NCBI GenBank assembly: GCA_930367215.1
Contig: OV884059.1
Span: forward strand, 231,259,803-231,323,802
Reading direction: 5' to 3'
DNA from: Pollenia angustigena
Taxonomy: Eukaryota > Arthropoda > Insecta > Diptera > Polleniidae
Length of the DNA stretch: 64,000 bases
Under the pieces are notes generated by a model that was given only the letters and a program-made list of their open reading frames with translations, did no database searches and was not told the origin of the DNA. The position numbers were made by a program, and so were the translations under genes. How positions within the stretch are numbered: position 1 is the stretch's first letter; every line of letters begins with the position of its first letter. Positions 33,083 through 45,010 of this stretch are shown here, one piece after another.

Positions 33083-33184
33083 ACTGGACGTTATGACATG
33101 CCACCTTTTTGCAATGTGTCCCGTTATTTTTACAAATAACATTAAGGAATACGACGCATAATGATAATTAATTATTTAGACAAA

Positions 33185-33480
33185 TAGTATGTAAGATTTT
33201 AGAGAAAATTTTAAAAATGAAAGATGGCCCAAAAAATAGCCCAATTTTCGGCTATTTTTCAAGCATTATTTTTGGCTGATTTTTCATAATGAAAAATCAC
33301 CAAATTTAAAAAACGAAAAAACACCCAATAATAACGAAGAATAGCCCAATAATTTTGGGTCACTTTTCATATGAATTCAGGCCCAATTTTACATGGATTT
33401 TTTTTGGGCGATTTTTAATTTTTTTTTTTTTTTTTTTGCCATTTTTCTTTGGGCGATTTTTCCTACAGCATTTGAAAATG
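33185..33480. repeat. GCCCAATAAT/TTGGGCGA repeat, inverted partner of 28.9 kb
   Basis: Tandem-like AGCCCAAT and TTTGGGCGATTTTT blocks; ends GGGCGATTTTTCCTACAGC, inverse of 28916-28934. Long T run at 33419-33437. Confidence 0.5.
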
Positions 33481-33668
33481 TTAGGGAAAACCGCAAAAGA
33501 ACAAAACCTGTTAAATAAAAAAACCTGTGATTTTTCGATTGTACAACTCTGCAAGGATGCTGACGAAGACCATTAATTCACAGTTAATAGCAAGCTAACA
33601 ACTTTGCAGAGATGTAAAAACTCAATTTCTATAAAACAAAAACAATTCGTTTAAGAAATACTAGATGA

Positions 33669-34179
33669 TACTATGTTTCCACTATGAGCAAAACAACTTG
33701 TTTTGAGCAAAACGTGTCAAAGTGTTTCCATTATGTAAAACTTGTAAACAAATATGAAAGCCAAAAAAAAATATGTGTTGAAAAAAGAAATATTTTTCTT
33801 TAACATGAAATTTTCTTGTTTGTTTTTTAATACACAGATATACATATATGTACGTATATAAAAGCACATAATTTACTACCTTTTTATTATATTATTTTAT
33901 TATTTTTACGCTGCAAACAAATAAATCAGCTGGAGAGTTGCATACACCTATTTAATAAGTCTTGATATTTTCGTAAATATGTCACTTTTTTCGAAATTGT
34001 CAATCACCAATAATGGATAACCCAGAGTTGTATTCATGATTTTCGACATATTTTGGAGCAAAACTAGTTTTTGTTTGAGTTTTCGAACATGAAAAATGTA
34101 TAGGAAAACAAGTAGCAAAACACTTGTTTTGCTGCAAAACTAGTTTTGTGGCCCAAAACATGTAAGTGGAAACGTACTA
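33669..34179. mobile_element. Foldback MITE (TAGTACGTTTCCACT), TWA-type site
   Basis: Ends TACTATGTTTCCACTATG and AGTGGAAACGTACTA pair; ACAACTTGTTTTG / CAAAACTAGTTTTG subterminal. Flanks TGA and TAA (a TAA site with one change). Confidence 0.65.
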
Positions 34180-34199
34180 TAACCCATGCGAATAATTCG

Positions 34200-34930
34200 C
34201 ACCGTTAGTTGTCATTTTTGTAACATAAAATGAAAATAATTAATAGAAATTTTAGTAACTTCAATACATTTTAAAATATAATTTTTATCAATGAAAATAT
34301 TAATTTTTCAATTTCTAATTATTTTTCGTCATTAGTGTTAGAAATAAGCTTTAAAATGAGATATCATTCATTAAATTTGATGCGGTGGTATGGGAGATAT
34401 TTGCAACCGACAAAAAAAAGTGCTTTAGAAATAATATATATGATTTATAATTTCTAAGGGCTAATCAAGCTATATTTTAAATAAATGTACATTTGTAATA
34501 AATATACATACATATATTCATAAAAATTTTTAAATCGAAATCGCGTTTTTTTTTTTTGGTGAAAGGCATTTTTATGTTACTTTGTTCAAATTAAACAATT
34601 TTAAATTCCTGTTAACGTCCAAATAATGTACAGCCAACTCTTCTGTATTTATTTGTCATACTATTCACAATGTTTATCTTGTTAATACTAAAAAAAACTT
34701 TTTTATTTTCACTTAAGTAATAAAAACGGAATATATGAAAATTAATTTATTTCTAAAAAAAAAAAACCTGTAGCAAATCATTTTTTAATCTTAAGTAAAA
34801 AAGGACATCGCCAGTATTTTCAAGGTTATAAATAAAACAAACACATGTAAAAATAATAATTAAATATATTGCGTTGCCAAAAAAAATGGTTATAAATTGC
34901 AGTGAGAAAAATAAGTTTTGGTTTCGTTGT
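34200..34930. other. Intron, AT-rich, nothing recognised
   Basis: No gene, no clear repeat ends. CATACATATAT microsatellite near 34505. Confidence 0.35.
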
Positions 34931-34936
34931 GCTTTA

Positions 34937-35638
34937 CCCCGGGTCTCCACGTAGCAATATTTATTGCGGCAAACGTCAAATTTGATTGCTCCATAAAATT
35001 TGCGACGTATAGACCGCATATTGCCATGGGTGGCAATACATTGCGCAATGATTGCTCTTCTTATTGCTTGAGCAATTATTGCTTAGCAATCTGCTGTCAA
35101 ATCAGTTGTAATTTATCTGACATTTCATTTCTCTGTACGGTTGGTTATTTATTAGTGTGTTTATTTATTAAAAAAGCAAGTGAAAAAATACTTCAACAAA
35201 ATACAGAAAAAGTTTATATATATTTCATTTTTAAATAAACGTCAATATCAGCAAAAGCAAACGAATAATTTGTTTTTTTTTTTTGTATATTTTTATTTTT
35301 TCAATAGAACAATACAAGTTTTAGGTTTTTTTCATACGCAAATAAACAAAAAAGCAATACAAAACACAGCTACGACAATTACAATTAATTATTTTATTAA
35401 TTAATTTAAAAAAGAAAATTTAACAATCACTTCAAAACACAACATAAAACATTTGTTATAAATACAGCCACAAAACTTTATACAACTACTCGAGGTGAAA
35501 ATTGCAAATTTATGGCAAAGCAATAACAAGTGTTCTCCAGCAATATAATCAGCAATCATTGCTCCATTGTTCTGTCATTGTTCTGCCGACGTTATTGCTT
35601 GTACTTAGCAATACAAATTGCTACGTGGAGACCCAGCG
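34937..35638. mobile_element. Foldback MITE (GGGTCTCCACGTAGCAAT), TTA duplication
   Basis: Ends CCCCGGGTCTCCACGTAGCA and TGCTACGTGGAGACCCAGCG; ATTGCT/AGCAAT units recur many times in both arms. TTA at 34934-34936 and 35639-35641. Open frames inside are AT-rich noise. Confidence 0.85.
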
Positions 35639-35744
35639 TTACAAAGAGTTTCGTTTGAAAGAAAAGAAGAGAAATTCAAGCAGCGTTGCCATCTTCTGAA
35701 AAATCTTCAAAGTATTTATTATTATTTTCAAATAAAGCTATGAA

Positions 35745-35985
35745 TTCGATGTAACTTCTATTTCATCATTTAGTGCGAAATTCAATATCATTGGTTGTCG
35801 TTGTCTAGATTGGTTGCCGTTGTCGATTCTTTCGAGGTAATTTTTGACCACTTTTCCGCACATTTCGAGTAGTATCACGGAGATAACTTGACAAATGTTG
35901 GGTTTTAAATGCTCCAACGTTAGGGGATGATCTGCGTAGATACGGTCTTTGGCGTAGCCCTACAAAAAAGTCTTGATGCGTCAAA
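35745..35985 (-). pseudogene. Mariner-like transposase C-terminal remnant
   Basis: Minus-strand reading from about 35985: FL*GYAKDRIYADHPLTLEH, KPNICQVISVILLEMCGKVV then KNYLERIDNGN. This is the stretch after the third catalytic residue in Tc1/mariner transposases, with a stop in place of the Trp of the LWG motif. Confidence 0.65.
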
Positions 35986-35989
35986 TTTC

Positions 35990-37100
35990 ATGATTTTGGT
36001 GCTTTCGGGTGCGTCCACAAGTTGCGTATACATATAACACACGTCTTCCTTTTTGTGTTTTTCTAGCAATATCCAATTTCGCCAACTGTCATTAATATTT
36101 AAAAACGTTCAAATGGGAAATTTAGTTTTGAGGAAACATACAAAATGTCACAATATCACAATATTACATAGATAGCGATTTGTGATTGACCAATTACTGC
36201 AACTTTTATAAAACAATGATCGATTTTAAAAGGATTTCACTCGATTTCGATTTAAAGAACATGGCCGTATCTCCGGCATTTACCATATTTTATTTATTAT
36301 AGAAATAGAGAGATAAACGACTCACTCAGCTGTCAAAACAACTTTGTTGTTGCCACCCCTATGAAATTTTGTGTGTCCAGTCCTTCGTTAAAATGTTAAT
36401 TAAAATCAAAGATGATTTTGACAATTGTAAACAATTTTTATTCGCTAATAGTTTGCTTTTTATAAACTTTCAGATGTCTTATTTAACAAAATTTATTTCA
36501 ACAGTTTCCTTTAATTTGACTTAAAACATTATCTAACGCCAAATATTTCAAAGTGTATTAGAAGAAAAAGATTTTAATAATTTTGCATTAAAAATAAAAT
36601 AAAAACATTTTAATTTAAAACTTAATTTAATCAGTTTAAAAATTTGCATTTAAATAAAAAAAATTTTAAAGAAAAACCACATTTTACTAATATTGATTGT
36701 AAAATACATGGCAAATAAAATCCCCGCTTTAATAAACCTGGCTAATTAATGCTATTATTGTTTAATTTAAAATTACAATTTATATGTACCTACACTGAAA
36801 ACAATTGCTGCTACATTTTACGAAAGTACTCACTTAAGTCTATTGAAATTCGACGAAACTAAGGAATTACATCGTTTTCTATTTTTTCGATAATATTCGC
36901 CGTATTGTGAGCGTCGTAAACTTATTTTTTAAATCGGTATTTTGATAGTCGTAAACGATGGGCGTTGCATTATCGTTGTCGTAAATTTAAAATGATATCA
37001 ACGAAAATGTTAAAGGACTACGAATTCGACCACGACAACAACGAACGCTAGTTTGAAAATAAAAATCGGCAAAACATGAAAATTTAGCCATACAAATACA
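35990..37100. other. Intron, nothing recognised
   Basis: About 1.1 kb of AT-rich DNA. CGTCGTAAA/TTTACGAC-type short repeats near 36900-37020 hint at a decayed element. Confidence 0.3.
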
Positions 37101-37108
37101 GCTCTGCA

Positions 37109-37352
37109 CCCGTATTCCGTAATTCGCTTAGCTAAAGCTAAATTTCTATCGCTAAAATGCCTTAGAGAATACAAAATTTAAAAATTTTAGTGATGACAAT
37201 AAAAGCTAAAATTACGGTGAATTAAATTGTTATGGCATTGCCAAATTTAGCAATGCACGTTACAGTGCTGCATTCGTAGCCAAAAATCGCTAAATCAACT
37301 TTAAAGATTTTTAGCGATAGAGATTTAGCTTTAGTGAATTACAGAATACGGC
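37109..37352. mobile_element. TIR MITE (CCGTATTCYGTAATTC)
   Basis: Left CCGTATTCCGTAATTCGCTT and right inverse of GGCCGTATTCTGTAATTCAC; then AGCTAAAT / ATTTAGCT and GATAGAAAT pairs. Target duplication unclear. Confidence 0.65.
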
Positions 37353-37492
37353 CACTGTGCTACTTAATTTGCTACAAGTGACAACTAAGCAGTAACCAAA
37401 AAACATCTGTTTTCGAAAATAGCGTTTTGTGAAAAATATTTAATAAAACAATAAAATTGAATAAGTGGTGTTGTTTTAAAGAAATAATATTA

Positions 37493-38418
37493 ATGGGTGA
37501 TTTTTTAAGATCTATAGGAAAGTTAAAAAAAAAACACATAAAATTCAGAAAAATGCATGAAATCTTTATTTGAATCGATAGTACGGTCCATATAATTTAA
37601 TGTTTGAAGATTATTTCTTGCAAATGTTGACCGTGACTGCGCCCCAAATGGTCCATCCGCTTAGTCCAATTTTGGCATACTCTTTCCAACATTTCGGCCG
37701 GTATCTCATGAATAAATGCTTCAATGTTGTCTTCCAATGCGTCAATTGAAGCGGGCATGCTTGTATAGACATGAACTTTAACATAGCCCCATAAAAAATA
37801 TTCTAAAGGCGTTAAGTCGCACGATCTAGGCGGCCAATTGACCGGTCCCGAACGTGAAATAAAATGTTCACCGAACTCGCCTCTCAATAAGTCCATTGTT
37901 AAGCGTGCTGTGTGGCATGTGGCACCGTCTTGTTGAAACCACATGTCATGCAAGTCAAGCTCTTGCATTTTGGGCAAAAAAAAGTTGGATATCATCTCAC
38001 GGTAGCGCTCACCATTCACAGTTACGTTACGATTCGCATCATCTTTGAAGAAGTACGGTCCAATGATGCCACCAGCCCATAAACCGCACCAAACTGTGAC
38101 TTTTTCTGGATGCATTGGTAGCTCTTGCAATGCTTCTGGCTGATCTTCACTCCAAAATCGACAATTCTGCTTATTAACGTACCCATTCAGCCAAAAATGA
38201 GCTTCGTCTAAAATGGAAGAAGCGCGCGATGAACTTTCTTAACAGAGCACGCATTTTTATAATAAAATTCAATAATTTGCAAGTGTTCGTTTGTAAGACG
38301 ATTCATGGTTAAATTATAGACCAAACTGAAGATGTTTGACAGTGAAACAAAACACGAAACGTGCGTCTGCTGTTTAAACCAGTGTTGCCAAAAAGACAAT
38401 AGCTAAAAAATTACCCGA
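37493..38418 (-). mobile_element. Mariner-like element, internally deleted
   Basis: Ends ATGGGTGATTTTTTAAG and TTAAAAAATTACCCGA-type (inverse TCGGGTAATTTTTTAGC), each flanked by TA (37491-37492, 38419-38420). Minus-strand transposase, N-terminus near 38305 and C-terminus at 37597. A deletion joins the helix-turn-helix to the catalytic domain. Confidence 0.85.
37597..38308 (-). pseudogene. Mariner-like (DD41D/E type) transposase with internal deletion
   Basis: N-terminal MNRLTNEHLQIIEFYYKNAC at 38308 and on, then SVKKVHRALLPF and a stop. In the next frame the catalytic domain is open: ILDEAHFWLNGYVNKQNCRF (first Asp), VWCGLWAGGIIGPYFF, MWFQQDGATCHTAR (second Asp), CDLTPLEYFLWGYVK (third acidic residue, Glu here), and PAEMLERVCQNW near the end. 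I count 41 residues between the second and third acidic residues. The remnant at 1-370 has Asp (DLTPQD) at the third position. The catalytic frame alone lacks the DNA-binding half, so the copy should be inactive. Confidence 0.82.
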
Positions 38419-38424
38419 TATAAT

Positions 38425-39300
38425 AAGATATTTAGTGTTGGTGTTTCAAGTAAATACCCAGCCAGCAAAATACTTCGACATTGTCGGAATCAGACATTTC
38501 GTGCAAATGTCTGACTTCATTCTTAAAGATTTCGTTCAGATTTCTGTCAGACATTGAATATTCTTACTGTCTGGCCGATTTCGAATGGATATATCGGGGG
38601 GAATTTATGTACAGATATGTCCAATAGAATTCCAACGGAATTCATTCAGATTTGTCTAAAGAAACTTATTGTTTTTTTAAAATAATGACAATTGTCATTC
38701 AGTTGGAAATAATTTTAATTTTATTTTATTTGTTCAAGATAAAATGCATAAAAAAGTTACGTATGTACGTGTAAAATTTATAATTATGTACATATTTTGC
38801 AATAAAATTATTTCTTTCAGCTATCAGTTCGAAAGCAAAAAAATCTCGGCTAACACATCAGAACTTCCCATGCGTTTTTCATTAGATTTCTGTTAGATAT
38901 CTATCAGAAATGCCGACAAAAAACCAAAATTTCCCACGACATGTCTGTCAGAATTCGTGTCAACCACTTCATACGTTTTTGGGTCAGAAATCTGACAGAA
39001 TTCGTATACAATTCCGACTTTTTTGCCGACGTTTCTCTCAGATATCTGAACGACGTCGGATTATTTTGCTGGCTGGGTAATAAAGGAATAATTTCGTTAA
39101 ATATGGCAACACAATGCCTCTGTCAACAACGACATCACAAGTGAATGATTTTGACTTTTGTAGCCGAATAATATTTCATAGTGGGGCGTAATTTGTATGA
39201 AAACTATTACGTTATCGCTGGCTTACATTATCGATCAGCTTGTCGTGCTGAGTGGGGGCAAAAATCAGATGTTTGTCGTTGAAAATGCAAGCGAGCGATA
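38425..39300. repeat. Paralogue of 26.8-27.3 kb, interrupted by a TIR element
   Basis: GTGTTGGTGTTTCAAGTAA, AAACTATTACGTTATCGCT and GGGGCAAAAATCAG match 26829-26850, 26962 and 27238 regions. The empty site is visible there. Confidence 0.7.
38457..39077. mobile_element. TIR element (CCCAGCCAGCAAAATA)
   Basis: Ends CCCAGCCAGCAAAATA and the inverse of CCCAGCCAGCAAAATAATCC. Inner GACATT...GTC and TCAGACATTT motifs recur. Target duplication TAATA-like (TAAATA/TAATA) by comparison with 26845-26855. Confidence 0.78.
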
Positions 39301-39564
39301 GCGGACGACATCGTAGGCCAGTCTGTAAATCCACATATGATTCGAAATTATTAGGCTACTTTTCTAAATACTTAATCAAAATTATAAAGTTTGAGTAAAA
39401 ATTTCGTAAAATATATGAATTGAGTCCACATTAGACAAAATATTTAAATTTATAGAAGCAAAAAAAATCTTGGATTTGTATGCAAGTCACGTTACGCTAT
39501 TTCACGTAATGTTTTAAACTCTCTGTTATAAAAGAAAATCAAAGAAATATTAGCTACATATTAC

Positions 39565-41510
39565 ATACACAGAAAAAAAAGGTTTTGATCACCAAAATAA
39601 TTGAAACAAGCAAAAAATTGTTTAATTTTGCATCTATCACCGAAATGATTATACCAATTACTCAAATTTGCAAAAATTGCAAAACAAGGATTTTTTTCCA
39701 ATTAAAAAGTTTTTACATTTTAATTACAAAAATAACACTACGTGACGTGAATCCGAATATGTAATTTTTGCACCGATCAGGATCCTATTGGGCACAAAAT
39801 GTTCGTATTGAAATAGGCTAAAATTTTATTTTTTTGGATATTTACATTTCAGTCACATCATCTTTTTTAAAAACACAAATAACGGTTATTTTGGAATATC
39901 TCAAAAACTTTTACATAAAGCTATCAGAATCATTTGGTCACGACTTTGTTGAAATTTTGTCACGTAGTGTAATTGAAAAAAATTATTAATATTAAACAAT
40001 ATTTTAATTGAATGAATTAACAATTTAATTTAAAAAAATCAATATTTTAATTGAATGAATTACTAACGTAATTGATTACAATACAGAAAATTAATTATTT
40101 TAATAATTGTATTGATTAAAACAGTGATTGAATTTTTGCATTAAATCGATTAAATTTTTAATTGAATAAATTAAACAGTGCATTTGAATTACAATCTAAG
40201 TTCAATTACGCAAATTATTCAATCAAACAAATTGTTAATTGAATAAGTTTGTTGAATCAATTCAGTTGATGGTTAAATGAAGCAAAATAATAATATTTAA
40301 AATATATCAAAAAGTAATTTCAATTTTTGGGAATACAAAATTTTAATTTCAAAAGATTTTGTTATTCGTGCTTAATTCCCAGTTTTATAAGATGAGATAA
40401 ACCCACTTTTTTATTGTTGATGTGTTTTGTTAAAAGTTTGATGTTGTTACAAGTAAAACTGTTGCTATAAGTCTTATACGTTTAACAGTTTTTATTTGGT
40501 TTAATATCTTTAGTTTTTCTAAAATCTTTATGGATGAAGTTTCCTGATGATCTGGCCTAAGCAACCAGTGAAATGCATAGGAATAGCTTATCCCATCAAC
40601 AATAAATTTCAAGTGTTTTTATCAAGAATAAAAACTGGGAATTAAGCACGAATAACAAAATCTTTTGAAATTATTTAAAATATATGTTTTATTTAAATAT
40701 GGTTTAAAAATAACTTGTTTTATTTGTTTAATTGTAATAGCTCATGCTTAATTGTACAAATTTTGGAAGATTTTTTTGACAAAGGAATTTCATACATACA
40801 ACTTTGTATAAAATTGTAGAATAACTCTGATTCTTCAGGGTATTCAAGATTGAAAACAAAAAACTGTTTTTGTTGTGTAATTTGGCTGTACTTTTTTCAC
40901 CTATTCACTTTAAACGCACAACATGAAATGACTCGAAAAATAATTCAAGAATTAACAAACAAAGAAAATAAACACCAAATTTCGATTGCGACCATAACCA
41001 CCGTCAACAATGTGGTCAGCCAAAAGGCGATTTGTGTTTTTACGCATAATATACATATGTATGTAGGCTCATTATTGACATTGGTGGTGGTCATAATTGT
41101 AATTAGTCTATAACAAATCTCAGTTAATTTTTTACTTTTTGATAGTTTCTTTTTGCACGCGACGCTAACTGTTCTTTTTGATGACAAAAACATGTGTGTT
41201 TGTGTGTATGTGCATGTAAGGGCAAATGCAATAAATTTATAAAGATGTTGGTTGCACTTGTAACATTTTTCGCAAACTGTTGATGAGGGAAGAAAGCAAC
41301 AAGGAGAAAGCAACAAAGTGTTCAATTCAAACAACCGAGTTGATTGATTCAATTAAACTTATAATTAAAATTAAGCTAAAAATCAAGTAAAATTTTAATT
41401 GAAAAAAAAATTTTTCTTAATTCAATCATTTAAGAACGTAATCAAATTTATTTTAAAATTCAAAAATCACTATTAATTGAAAAAAACTGCCAATAATTTT
41501 TTCTGTGTAT
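39565..41510. mobile_element. Large low-complexity TIR element (ACACAGAAAAAA) with ATTGAATTAA-rich ends
   Basis: Ends ACACAGAAAAAAAAGGTT and the inverse of TATACACAGAAAAAATTATT. TTTAATTGAATNAATTA units crowd both arms (39590-40270 and 41340-41490). The central part contains a second inverted-repeat element (40345-40672). No supported gene. Confidence 0.5.
40345..40672. mobile_element. Element with perfect 42-bp inverted repeats
   Basis: 40345-40386 and 40631-40672 are exact reverse complements over 42 bases (outer part AATTTCAAAAGATTTTGTTA, inner part ending AATTCCCAGTTTT). Enclosed 244 bp are non-coding. Confidence 0.8.
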
Positions 41511-42299
41511 ATATAAATTTTACGTTTCAAAAGCTTTAAACCTTCCAAATCATATCGAAAAACGTTATAGAAAACGAAAGTGGCGAAATTCGTAAAGTTT
41601 TTATGTCATTACCTCATCCTATTTAACTGTTTATATCGTAAAACCTCAAAGTTTGATTATTTTCTTCTCTTAGATTCTACACAAAAGCACCCGGAGTTAA
41701 CAAGAAAATGGAGTTTTGTCCTTGTTTCTTTTTATCTAATTGAAAAGTACGACTGTCACGTATGCATGTAACAATGGAAATGCCCATATATTCGTTTGCA
41801 TGTATCAGGCATGGATTTTTTATTTTTTTTCGGTGTAGATTACATTTGTTAAGCCTCTATAAACAAGCTAATTATTATAATTTTGTTATTCATATTTCAA
41901 ACAAAAAATTTTTAAAAATGAAAAAATTATAACAATTATTTATTTTTTGTTAATTAAGTTTTTATTTTTGTAGGCTTTAATATATAGTTTGCAAATATCA
42001 ATTGCATTAATTTAAGATACAATCAGTCAGCCGTGCAAATATTTATTGTATGTATGAGAATATAACAAATAGATCCGTGTCGAGAATTTTGCTTAGTCAT
42101 ATCTTATAATCCGATGAAATTGCATTTGTTTGTTTGTAGCTGTGGAGTTTAGTTGTTATAGAATTTAAAAGAAAAAAACAAGTAATTCTTTGTGTTGATC
42201 CACTCTGAAGTACTATCGTTGAAAATGTATCACTTAGGATTTCTTCCAACTTTACTTTAAGCTACATAAACGTGAAGGATAAGCTAAAGGAGTATCATC
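41511..42299. other. Intron, nothing recognised
   Basis: AT-rich DNA without genes or clear boundaries. Confidence 0.3.
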
Positions 42300-42303
42300 T
42301 TAA

Positions 42304-44519
42304 CCCATTAAAGACTGAACCCCGATTTCGTGCTACGATTTTGATGAAATTTCACACATTTGATATTATGGGCATTTATATTGACATTGCGTTTTTTTTT
42401 TAATTTTACCTGTCAAACCTTGGCCCCTAGACCATGGGTATTTTTCTACCCACTTCGCTCTTAAAGAGTTCTAAAACACAAGATTTTTGGAAAACCAAAA
42501 GTTAAAAAATTCATTTATTGCATGCATTGATGGGTGTGTTGTGTGCTTATTTCACTATATACGTTGAATCAGTCCCAGCGGGAAAAGGAAGAAGTACGGA
42601 TGCCTTCTAGAGGGCCTTTGTATTCCATCTTTTGAATGAAAAGGATGGTTAAATTTTAAGGGCCGATGTTGATTTTGAATAAAACAACAATTATTTAGGA
42701 AGTAATTTATTTTTATTATGAAAATATTGGTATGGTTCAATCATGTATGGAACAAAATATCGGCCAAATGGCCGCCGCGACCTCGGCGCTACACCTCTAT
42801 CCGATGGTCTAAATGTTCGATGACGCTGAGGCATAATTAAGATTCTATGCCGTTAATGGGCCGAATTATCTCATCCATCTTGAATTGTTGCTTGCTTATC
42901 GACGTACACCTTTTCTGTCAAATAACCCCAAAAAAAGAAGACAAACGGTGTCAAATCAAATGATCTTGGCGGCCAATTGACATCGCCACCACGTGAGATA
43001 ACACGGCCATTTAATTCGTTGCGCAAAAGAGCCATTGTTTCGTTAGCTGTATGGCACCGTCCTGTTGAAACCACATATCGTCCACATCCATATCTTTTAA
43101 TTCGGGCCATACAAATTTCGTTATCATCTCACGATAGCAAACACCATTCACAGTAACTGCCAGACCGGCCTCATTTTGGAAAAAATACGGCCCGATGATG
43201 CCGCCAGCCCATAAGCCGCACCAAACAGTCACTCTTGGGATCGCATTGGTTTTTCGACAATCACTCTTGTATTATCATTCGCCCAAATGCGGCAACTCTG
43301 CTTATTGCCGAATCCACTGAGGTGGAAATGTGCCTCATCACTGAATTACGAAGTGCACGATGTGCATTTTGATTTGAACGCCCATATTAATAATAAGCCA
43401 TAATAAGGTGAGGTTCACATTCAACATTGGCCCTTTACAAGGCTTGCTCGCTTTATTCCACTCTCATATCTTTTTACACACGTTGTCATTGCTCTCGCTT
43501 CTTTTGTAGTTACGTAAGAATGGTAACGGGATCAAACAAAATTATTTTGCTTTTGCTTGTGCGAAAAAACATAACAAAAAATGTTGCTCCTTCTCTTCTC
43601 TTTTTCCTAGAAGGGAATGTGGACTGTTTTATATTTTATACGAAAGAGCCGAGGCCTTCTTACTAATGCTTTAGATGCTGCTATGGTGTATGCCAGGAAT
43701 TTACACTGCATGCTAAGAAAACCTGAACTATCTCCAATCATGAGTCAATTTAATTTCATGTGAGCTTTGTTGAAGCATTGGTGTAAGAGAAAAAGTTGTC
43801 ACAAATGCACAAAAAATTGGCAAAGCGCATGGAGAGCTTTGACCATGTGATAAGCCATATTATTCAGCTTGGCCGTTTTGGACAATGTGAAGCAAAACTG
43901 AGTTTGGTTGTACAAAATGCAAATTTTAGTTACACCCAAAGGCTTGTTTTGCACATTTTCATGCTGGTTTCCCAAAAAACATTAAAAATATAAAATTATC
44001 TCAATAATCGACCACAGTTGTGATAATAATTTCTTTATTTTTTACTAATAAATAGTTCATTTTACATAAAACATCGCATTTTTACTTGCCAAAAATTAAA
44101 AAAAAAAAACTATGTGTTTTGAACCCTCTGACAGCGAAGTGGGTATTTAAATACCCATCTCATTGAATCAAACCTGTGGTCAACGTTATTGGCCCAATTT
44201 AGCTAATATTTTTTTCTAAAGCAGAGCACACCTAAGGCTGTAAGTCACCAAGAGAGTTTTCCGATTTTCCACTCTCCCAATTTTCCAGAGCCGTTGTCGT
44301 TCACTTTTTCCAAATATTAAAAATTGCTAACTTGTAAGCCGCTTACTTACCCAATTAAAGGGGGCAAAATTTAATTTCAAAAATTTGTTTAAGTAGTCTT
44401 ATACTTTCTTTATTTATCTGTAAAAACCAATTTCCGATACCTCTTACCTGAAGTTGGCCAGAATTTTTCTACGAAGGCTCTGTTTTTGGGTATTTAAATA
44501 CCCATCCGTCCTTAATGGG
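42304..44519. mobile_element. piggyBac-like element with TTAA duplication
   Basis: Ends CCCATTAAAGAC and GTCCTTAATGGG, directly bordered by TTAA at 42300-42303 and 44520-44523. TTAA targets with CCC...GGG ends are diagnostic of piggyBac. Subterminal GGGTATTT..ACCCA and CGAAGTGGGTATTTAAATAC blocks occur near both ends. No piggyBac transposase; a mariner remnant occupies the middle. Confidence 0.85.
42641..43436 (-). pseudogene. Mariner-like element remnant inside the piggyBac-like element
   Basis: Terminal AAGGATGGTTAAATTTTAAG on the left and inverted CAATGTTGAATGTGAACCTC on the right. Minus-strand transposase pieces: FSDEAHFHLSGFGNKQSCRI-like start, WCGLWAGGIIGPYFFQNEAG, MWFQQDGA (second Asp), CHTANETMALLRNELNGRVI, WPPRSFDLTPFVFFFWGYLT with Val at the third catalytic position. 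Frameshifted and catalytically broken. Confidence 0.8.
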
Positions 44520-44746
44520 TTAAGAATGATAGAATGCAAAATTAAAGGCTCAGTTAGCCGGGAGTAACAGTAACTTAACCTTACCGTAAAAAAGTATAAC
44601 CAATCTATTACTTACAGATTGAGACGTAACATCTTACTGCTAACTATAATCGTTCTTATTGCTTTACATACAACAAAATTAAGCAGCTTTTTCCTTAAGC
44701 CATGCGCATAGCAACCCGTTGTTTGGGCATGGCAGGTGTTGCCAAG

Positions 44747-44990
44747 TATAAAAGTCCCTATGATTCATATGCACTTTATAAGATCAGGCGCACCAGCAAT
44801 TAAACGACAGCTATCTTAAGTTTGCCACCTTGAAATAATTAGCAAATAGGAATGGAGTGCACGCGACGACATTTGTGCAACTGGCGCAAAAGATTTAAAT
44901 TTTATGTTTGGGATGGCGCACATTGGTATTTCTTCATACATCTAACTGCATGTTTAAATTTAACGCATGTTTAAATTTAAGTAGAAAAGA
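44747..44990 (+). promoter_or_regulatory. Possible TATA-type promoter with a 40-codon ORF
   Basis: TATAAAAG at 44747-44754, an Inr-like GATCAGG at 44782, and an ATG at 44852 opening MECTRRHLCNWRKRFKFYVW, about 40 codons to a stop. No splice-linked exon was found. Weak; could be chance. Confidence 0.2.
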
Positions 44991-45010
44991 AAAATTCAAA
45001 AAATTTTTAA

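Larger units (their letters stand above)
30955..33120. mobile_element. Old TIR element (TTGCAA..GGCATGTCATAACGTCC) hosting later insertions
   Basis: Left TTGCAAGGTCGCATGTCATT-ACGTCC and right GGACGTTATGACATGCC-ACC-TTTTTGCAA are inverted. A hAT element inserted at 31691 and a compound palindrome at 31325-31680 lie within. Superfamily unassigned. Confidence 0.55.

Noticed and set aside
40945..41352. 135-codon minus-strand frame with a hydrophobic end
   Set aside because: No recognisable domain, lies within a low-complexity TIR element, no splice context.
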